From an uncultured Succiniclasticum sp. (GTDB lineage Bacteria; Bacillota; Negativicutes; Acidaminococcales; Acidaminococcaceae), in contig UQUU01000006.1 of the NCBI GenBank assembly GCA_900544275.1, positions 82,575-146,574 of the forward strand: a stretch of 64,000 bases of DNA, read 5' to 3'. Each line of letters begins with the position of its first letter. Position 1 is the stretch's first letter. Shown in pieces: positions 60,750 to 64,000 of this stretch. Position numbers and translations under genes: made by a program. Under the pieces are notes generated by a model. The model did no database searches. It was not told the DNA's origin and worked only from the letters and a program-made list of their open reading frames with translations.

Positions 60750-61046
60750 TTAAAATAGCATCTGTATCCGTGTTAAGTACGGTTTGATATCATCCACGCT
60801 GCGCGCGAGGATATATGGTGCGAACGGCGCGACCCGACGCTGGTAGAGTTTCTGTGCTTCACTTTGTTTTCCGACTGCTGACTTACACTCAATCAGCAGA
60901 ATTTTTCCTGCTTTATACGCTTCCATATCTGGTCTCCCGGGGCGAACAAAAGGACCAAACTGTGGATTAGACTGAACAAACCATCCGTCAGCCCGCAGCA
61001 GGTCTTGTATTTGCTTCTTCACTTTGTTTTCTGGTGTGTCCTTCAT
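60750..61046 (-). CDS. VRR-NUC domain nuclease
   Basis: A 98-residue single-domain protein. GRPDMEAYKAGKILLIECKSAVGKQSEAQ carries the Asp and E-x-K metal-binding residues of the VRR-NUC (PD-(D/E)XK) fold, and Gln-Lys follow in the next helix. Phage VRR-NUC proteins are small DNA nucleases near replication genes, probably acting on branched DNA. AGGTGAGG precedes the start. Confidence 0.87.
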   Translation of the reverse strand: MKDTPENKVKKQIQDLLRADGWFVQSNPQFGPFVRPGRPDMEAYKAGKILLIECKSAVGKQSEAQKLYQRRVAPFAPYILARSVDDIKPYLTRIQMLF

Positions 61047-61055
61047 AGCCTCACC

Positions 61056-61319
61056 TCAAAATAATGTCTGTTCCTTCGTTTTGCGTACGCTTTTAATGTT
61101 CCCCTTGCAGCTTGTCCAGTGCGGGATAAACCCGATGCCGGCGACCTGCGAGACATCCCCGGAGAGTTCGCACGCTATGACCTTGCCCGCTGGCGTAACG
61201 ATACGGTTCTTGTTATATTGCCCCTTATAGTACGTTACCGCCCTCGGATCGCACGGCAGGTATTTCCCTGCCGGCGTCCGAATAAATTGTATTTCCGCAC
61301 CACAGAGTTTACATTTCAT
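61056..61319 (-). CDS. Small zinc-ribbon-like phage protein
   Basis: An 87-residue protein starting MKCKLCGAEIQFIRTPAGK, with further cysteines in YLPCDP and TSCKG, which suggests a zinc-stabilised fold. It lies between a membrane protein gene and the VRR-NUC gene. Function unknown; similar short zinc proteins are frequent in early phage operons. Confidence 0.65.
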   Translation of the reverse strand: MKCKLCGAEIQFIRTPAGKYLPCDPRAVTYYKGQYNKNRIVTPAGKVIACELSGDVSQVAGIGFIPHWTSCKGNIKSVRKTKEQTLF

Positions 61320-61321
61320 TT

Positions 61322-61657
61322 TTATTGCTTCTCCATTTTCTTTGCTGCCTCAACAATAATATCTGCTAATTTTTGTACGGTCTTTTCCGTGGCACCGCCA
61401 AGTTTTTCAATGTTTTCTGTGGTAGCGTACTGAGCAATCAGCATTGTATACGCCGTTTGCTTCGTTGGTATAAAAATACTCAACACGAGACAAACGCAAA
61501 ACACGGATGTCGCCCATTTAAACATGCGTTTGTTCCCGTCAGTATAAGAACCAAACATGACAAAGGGCGCAATTACAAATGCCACATTTGCCAACCTGTT
61601 CACTGTTTCCACTAAATCTAAAAGATAAAATATCCATGGTGAAATAATCTGATTCAT
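61322..61657 (-). CDS. Phage membrane protein of unknown function
   Basis: A 111-residue protein with two or three hydrophobic segments (about residues 8-35 and 46-66, KWATSVFCVCLVLSIFIP) and a soluble helical C-terminus (EKLGGATEKTVQKLADIIVEAAKK). GAGGAGG precedes the ATG. Superinfection exclusion is one possible role for such early membrane proteins, but nothing here shows it. Confidence 0.65.
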   Translation of the reverse strand: MNQIISPWIFYLLDLVETVNRLANVAFVIAPFVMFGSYTDGNKRMFKWATSVFCVCLVLSIFIPTKQTAYTMLIAQYATTENIEKLGGATEKTVQKLADIIVEAAKKMEKQ

Positions 61658-61690
61658 AGTTCCTCCTCACACCGCCGTTACCGGCGCGCC

Positions 61691-62599
61691 TTATTCATGT
61701 TTTACCATCTCTGCATCCGTTGCGGGCGTCTCAACACTAAATAATTCGCTGTTGCTCTGTTTTGCAGCCTCAATAGCCGGCGTAGCAGCATTCGCTTCAG
61801 TATCAATCACTTCGTCGTCCACTGTACCACTGGCAATATCCTGGGCAATCTTAACTGTCTCTGCATCTGCTTTCTGATAGTCAACAGACATTAACCCCCA
61901 CTTGCCGATCAGGCGCCGCAGAACCGTTTTACATGCCATGCCGTCATAGTTATCATTCCAGATTGCAGGACGGTTTCCACGGCCTTTCCTGAACTTTTTT
62001 TCATGCGCATCAATCTGCTTCACAGACATGTATATCTTTTTTTCAAATCCGTTGATTAAACGAAAGTACCCAAGATACCCGATGACATGCCGTGTTTCTC
62101 TTTCGTCCTCGTCTTCGATCCACTCTACCTCCACATCTTCTGTCAGACGATCGAAATGTTTCAGTTCCCCTTCACGCACATCCACCACGTTCAAATTCTG
62201 GTAGGCACCGGTCCGGTTAGCCAGCTGGATCATGCCACGATATCCCATGATAAACTGTGCTTCTTTCTTCCCTGTTTTGCTGTTATAGAACGGCACCACA
62301 TAGGCGAAGCCCAACGATTTATCTATCGGAAGATTGTACGCAGCAGCTTTCAGCGCGCTCTGGATCACAGTAATCGGTGCATTAAAAAATGCTTCTTTCA
62401 GGTTAGGATCCTCATTAACCATGCTTACGATACTTCCCATGAAGCTCGGCATACGCTTTCCCAAAAGCTCCTCAAAGCGGCGCCGATATCCATCCGAATC
62501 AAGCATTCCTTGCAAGATCGTCCCCACGGTCTGTTTCGCTGCTACGTTCACGCTGTTGTTTGTGTTTCCTACGATTGCTTTACTTCTTACATTTGCCAT
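61691..62599 (-). CDS. recT: RecT-family single-strand annealing protein
   Basis: A 302-residue protein with the RecT core: FNAPITVIQSALKAAAYNLPID, AYVVPFYN, AQFIMGYRGMIQLANRTG, and YDGMACKTVLRRLIGKWG. It anneals complementary DNA during phage recombination and works with the exonuclease of the adjacent gene. The last ~50 residues are an acidic Ala/Thr-rich tail. AAGGAGG precedes the ATG. Confidence 0.94.
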   Translation of the reverse strand: MANVRSKAIVGNTNNSVNVAAKQTVGTILQGMLDSDGYRRRFEELLGKRMPSFMGSIVSMVNEDPNLKEAFFNAPITVIQSALKAAAYNLPIDKSLGFAYVVPFYNSKTGKKEAQFIMGYRGMIQLANRTGAYQNLNVVDVREGELKHFDRLTEDVEVEWIEDEDERETRHVIGYLGYFRLINGFEKKIYMSVKQIDAHEKKFRKGRGNRPAIWNDNYDGMACKTVLRRLIGKWGLMSVDYQKADAETVKIAQDIASGTVDDEVIDTEANAATPAIEAAKQSNSELFSVETPATDAEMVKHE

Positions 62600-62612
62600 A
62601 TTGATTGCCTCC

Positions 62613-63551
62613 TTAGCCTAAAAACTTCCTTGAAGATTTCCCTACTTTTTTATATTTTTCGTACACGTCAGGCATCTCCGCCTGTAATCGTTTTGTATCG
62701 ATCGTGACGCGCCCAGCTTGCGTTCTCCACGTCACCCTATGCCCATTGATAGATGCCTCCTCATACTCTCCCATAGCAGACATGATCACTTGTTTTGCCT
62801 TTTCTTTTGCCTTGCCTGCAAACTTCTCTGCCTCAGCAAACCGTTTCATGTTTTCATATGCCTGCACAACATCAGGGGATCGCAGATCTAACACTTGTCC
62901 ATCACGCTTTCCCGGATACATATCGACCAACGTATCGCCGGATGACTTTGTTCCATCCGGTAGCGGAGGCGTTTTACTTTCCACCATCTGCCAAAACCGC
63001 TCCGCTGCCTCTATCAGGACTCTAATTTGTGCCTCGTTCCGCTCTATGCATTTCCATCGCGCCTCGTTTCCGCCGATAAGCACTGCGATATACCAGCGCT
63101 CGTAACCAGTCACGGCCATGTACCATTGACATTGCAAATAATATGCGTCCGGCACCTCGTCATCCATCCACTTCTTAGCCTGGTCTATACCGGCCGTCTT
63201 GATTTCCAAACCGGCCTTTTCGCCGACGACTTCCCTGTCTACACTCGCCAGCATGAAAGGGTGTTCTTCGCTGCGCATCATGCCGCGCCGGAATACCTTC
63301 TTGCCCGTCTCTTCCATGAACCAATCCGCAATATTGGATTCGTTCTTCGTCCCCCAGTACACTCGCTGATTCCGTGACAGATCGTCCGGGTCTTTCTGTC
63401 CGGTCTTTTCCGCCCATAAAGTCAAAGCGGACTTCCAGGGAGAGACGCCCAGTATAACTGCTGCGTCACTCCCCCCGATACCTGTGTTACGCAGCTGAAG
63501 CCAGGCATCCCTATCCTGCATTTGTTCCAACGTCATCACAAGTTTGGCCAT
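62613..63551 (-). CDS. YqaJ-like phage exonuclease
   Basis: A 312-residue exonuclease. WLQLRNTGIGGSDAAVILGVSPW is the YqaJ/lambda-Exo start; the metal site is formed by LASVDREV and GLEIKTAG (D, E-x-K), with YYLQCQWYMAVTG following. It digests one strand to provide 3' tails for RecT, which is 13 nt downstream. The ATG at 63551 overlaps the previous stop by one base. Confidence 0.93.
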   Translation of the reverse strand: MAKLVMTLEQMQDRDAWLQLRNTGIGGSDAAVILGVSPWKSALTLWAEKTGQKDPDDLSRNQRVYWGTKNESNIADWFMEETGKKVFRRGMMRSEEHPFMLASVDREVVGEKAGLEIKTAGIDQAKKWMDDEVPDAYYLQCQWYMAVTGYERWYIAVLIGGNEARWKCIERNEAQIRVLIEAAERFWQMVESKTPPLPDGTKSSGDTLVDMYPGKRDGQVLDLRSPDVVQAYENMKRFAEAEKFAGKAKEKAKQVIMSAMGEYEEASINGHRVTWRTQAGRVTIDTKRLQAEMPDVYEKYKKVGKSSRKFLG

Positions 63552-63754
63552 CAGCTTGCCTCCCAATCTATCGAATCTTCGCCACGTTCTATGTAATCAA
63601 TCGAAACATCTACGTCATTGCAATGCGACTCTAATAATTCAAACAAAATATTCAGAGCTTTTTCTTCAGCTTCATCGCCATTATGTGCATCGACTACGAT
63701 CTCGCCTTCCGCTTTCCACCGAATGATAAATTCGCTTCCATAACTTCTTGCCAT
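63551..63754 (-). CDS. Small phage protein of unknown function
   Basis: A 67-residue acidic protein (ARSYGSEFIIRWKAEGEIVV, then a Glu-rich helix and IDYIERGEDSIDW). The pattern strand-strand-helix-strand suggests a small alpha/beta domain, as in some phage single-domain DNA-mimic or regulatory proteins, but no family is recognised. GGAGG at the right distance supports the ATG at 63754. First gene of the recombination operon in view. Confidence 0.6.
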   Translation of the reverse strand: MARSYGSEFIIRWKAEGEIVVDAHNGDEAEEKALNILFELLESHCNDVDVSIDYIERGEDSIDWEAS

Positions 63755-63771
63755 AGTTGCCTCCAAAATTG

Positions 63772-63841
63772 ACGGCCCGGAGCTTGTGATAGTGCGTAGT
63801 TACTTCTTCGTTCCTGCTGCTGTTGCGCCGAACCGGGCCGT
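63772..63841. repeat. Long-range 9-bp inverted repeat in the early operon leader
   Basis: ACGGCCCGG (63772-63780) and CCGGGCCGT (63833-63841) are perfect inverted copies 52 nt apart. On the minus strand the stem would close directly upstream of the ribosome site of the gene at 63754. The right arm also lies in the spacer of the plus-strand promoter at 63823-63851. Confidence 0.7.
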
Positions 63842-63851
63842 GTGATATACT
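63823..63851 (+). promoter_or_regulatory. Plus-strand promoter near the window end
   Basis: TTGCGC (63823-63828), 17 nt, TATACT (63846-63851). It is against the direction of all prophage genes in view and is followed within 60 nt by a strong terminator. Confidence 0.55.
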
Positions 63852-63857
63852 TTAGTT

Positions 63858-63910
63858 GTAGAATTTTTTCTGTGCCTCGTCAGAGTTGCCGCTCTGATGG
63901 GGCTTTTTTT
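63858..63910 (+). ncRNA. Possible small RNA with intrinsic terminator
   Basis: From the predicted start to the T run is about 53 nt. The 3' half is a 12-bp stem GCCTCGTCAGAG / CTCTGATGGGGC (two G-U pairs, loop TTGCCG), followed by seven T. No open reading frame with a ribosome site lies in it. It could be an antisense or regulatory RNA of the prophage, or only the terminator of an unseen plus-strand transcript. The last 90 nt of the window hold nothing else I can name. Confidence 0.45.
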
Positions 63911-64000
63911 ATTGCGCTTCCGCTCTTGTCCACAGCGGAATTACTAATAATGAGGTGTGATAGCGATAGCGGCAAAAAGCTAATAAAATCAATGGTTTTG

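Larger units (their letters stand above)
34458..64000. mobile_element. Prophage (podovirus type), right part beyond the window
   Basis: From the tRNA-Val end to the window end every protein-coding gene is phage-like and on the minus strand: recombination, replication, regulator, terminase, portal, capsid, tail, ejection proteins, spike and lysis. There is no tape measure, tail tube or sheath, and the tail adaptor/nozzle and ejection genes are T7-like, so the virion should be short-tailed. RecT and the tRNA location suggest a temperate phage. Integrase, repressor and the other attachment site are not seen and would be right of 64000. Reading frames are intact apart from one mini-gene, so the prophage may be functional. 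Confidence 0.9.

Overview
The window looks like a chromosome segment of a diderm Firmicute of the class Negativicutes, possibly near Acidaminococcaceae; the genus is a guess. The basis is a Firmicutes-type division/cell-wall cluster with a meso-DAP-type MurE (DNPR motif), a FapR-controlled lipid operon with a FabK-like reductase, YlbM/TmcAL, and a phage lysis cassette containing spanin-like proteins, which only make sense in a host with an outer membrane.

Bases 1-10200 (minus strand) hold a dcw cluster in the order mraZ-rsmH-ftsL-murE-murF-mraY-murD-murG-murC-ddl. It has a consensus promoter and three 10-nt MraZ boxes in front of mraZ. The slots normally held by ftsI (between ftsL and murE) and ftsW (between murD and murG) are both empty. 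A plus-strand DUF1858 redox-type gene follows. Bases 11055-14057 are a folate/pterin operon (folK, folP, folE2 and a PTPS that probably replaces FolB), then trmL and an exported glucosaminidase. A plus-strand metal-dependent hydrolase separates these from the fatty-acid/phospholipid operon (fapR-plsX-fabH-fabD-fabG-acpP-fabK-like-fabF, then rnc). Further right are DUF177-rpmF, tmcAL, a coiled-coil protein, coaD, rsmD, tRNA-Pro(CGG), tyrS, brnQ and tRNA-Val(CAC). Several intergenic gaps carry short tandem repeats.

From just after tRNA-Val to the end of the window is a prophage of podovirus type, with all protein genes on the minus strand. Read in transcription order (right to left) it has recombination genes (YqaJ exonuclease, RecT), a VRR-NUC nuclease, a replication initiator, and three very small ORFs and regulators. 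Then come small and large terminase, portal, scaffold, a BPP-1-like capsid module, a T7-like tail adaptor and nozzle, and three presumptive ejection proteins ending in a 2482-residue polyvalent protein. A second operon encodes tail spike, holin, M15-type endolysin and an out-of-frame overlapping pair of spanin-like genes. Integrase and lysogeny genes are not in the window; they should lie beyond base 64000.

The least ordinary parts are: (i) two late operons that share the same promoter architecture (palindrome GTCTWAGAC, exactly 16 nt, then TGTGNTA), each followed at once by an intrinsic terminator, with a probable regulator gene ending inside one of the boxes; (ii) the dual-frame spanin locus, with start codons 4 nt apart; (iii) the giant protein with a zincin motif and a possible nuclease-fold region; (iv) a 97-nt mini-gene coupled by start/stop overlaps at both ends yet frameshifted; (v) a possible plus-strand small RNA near the right end.
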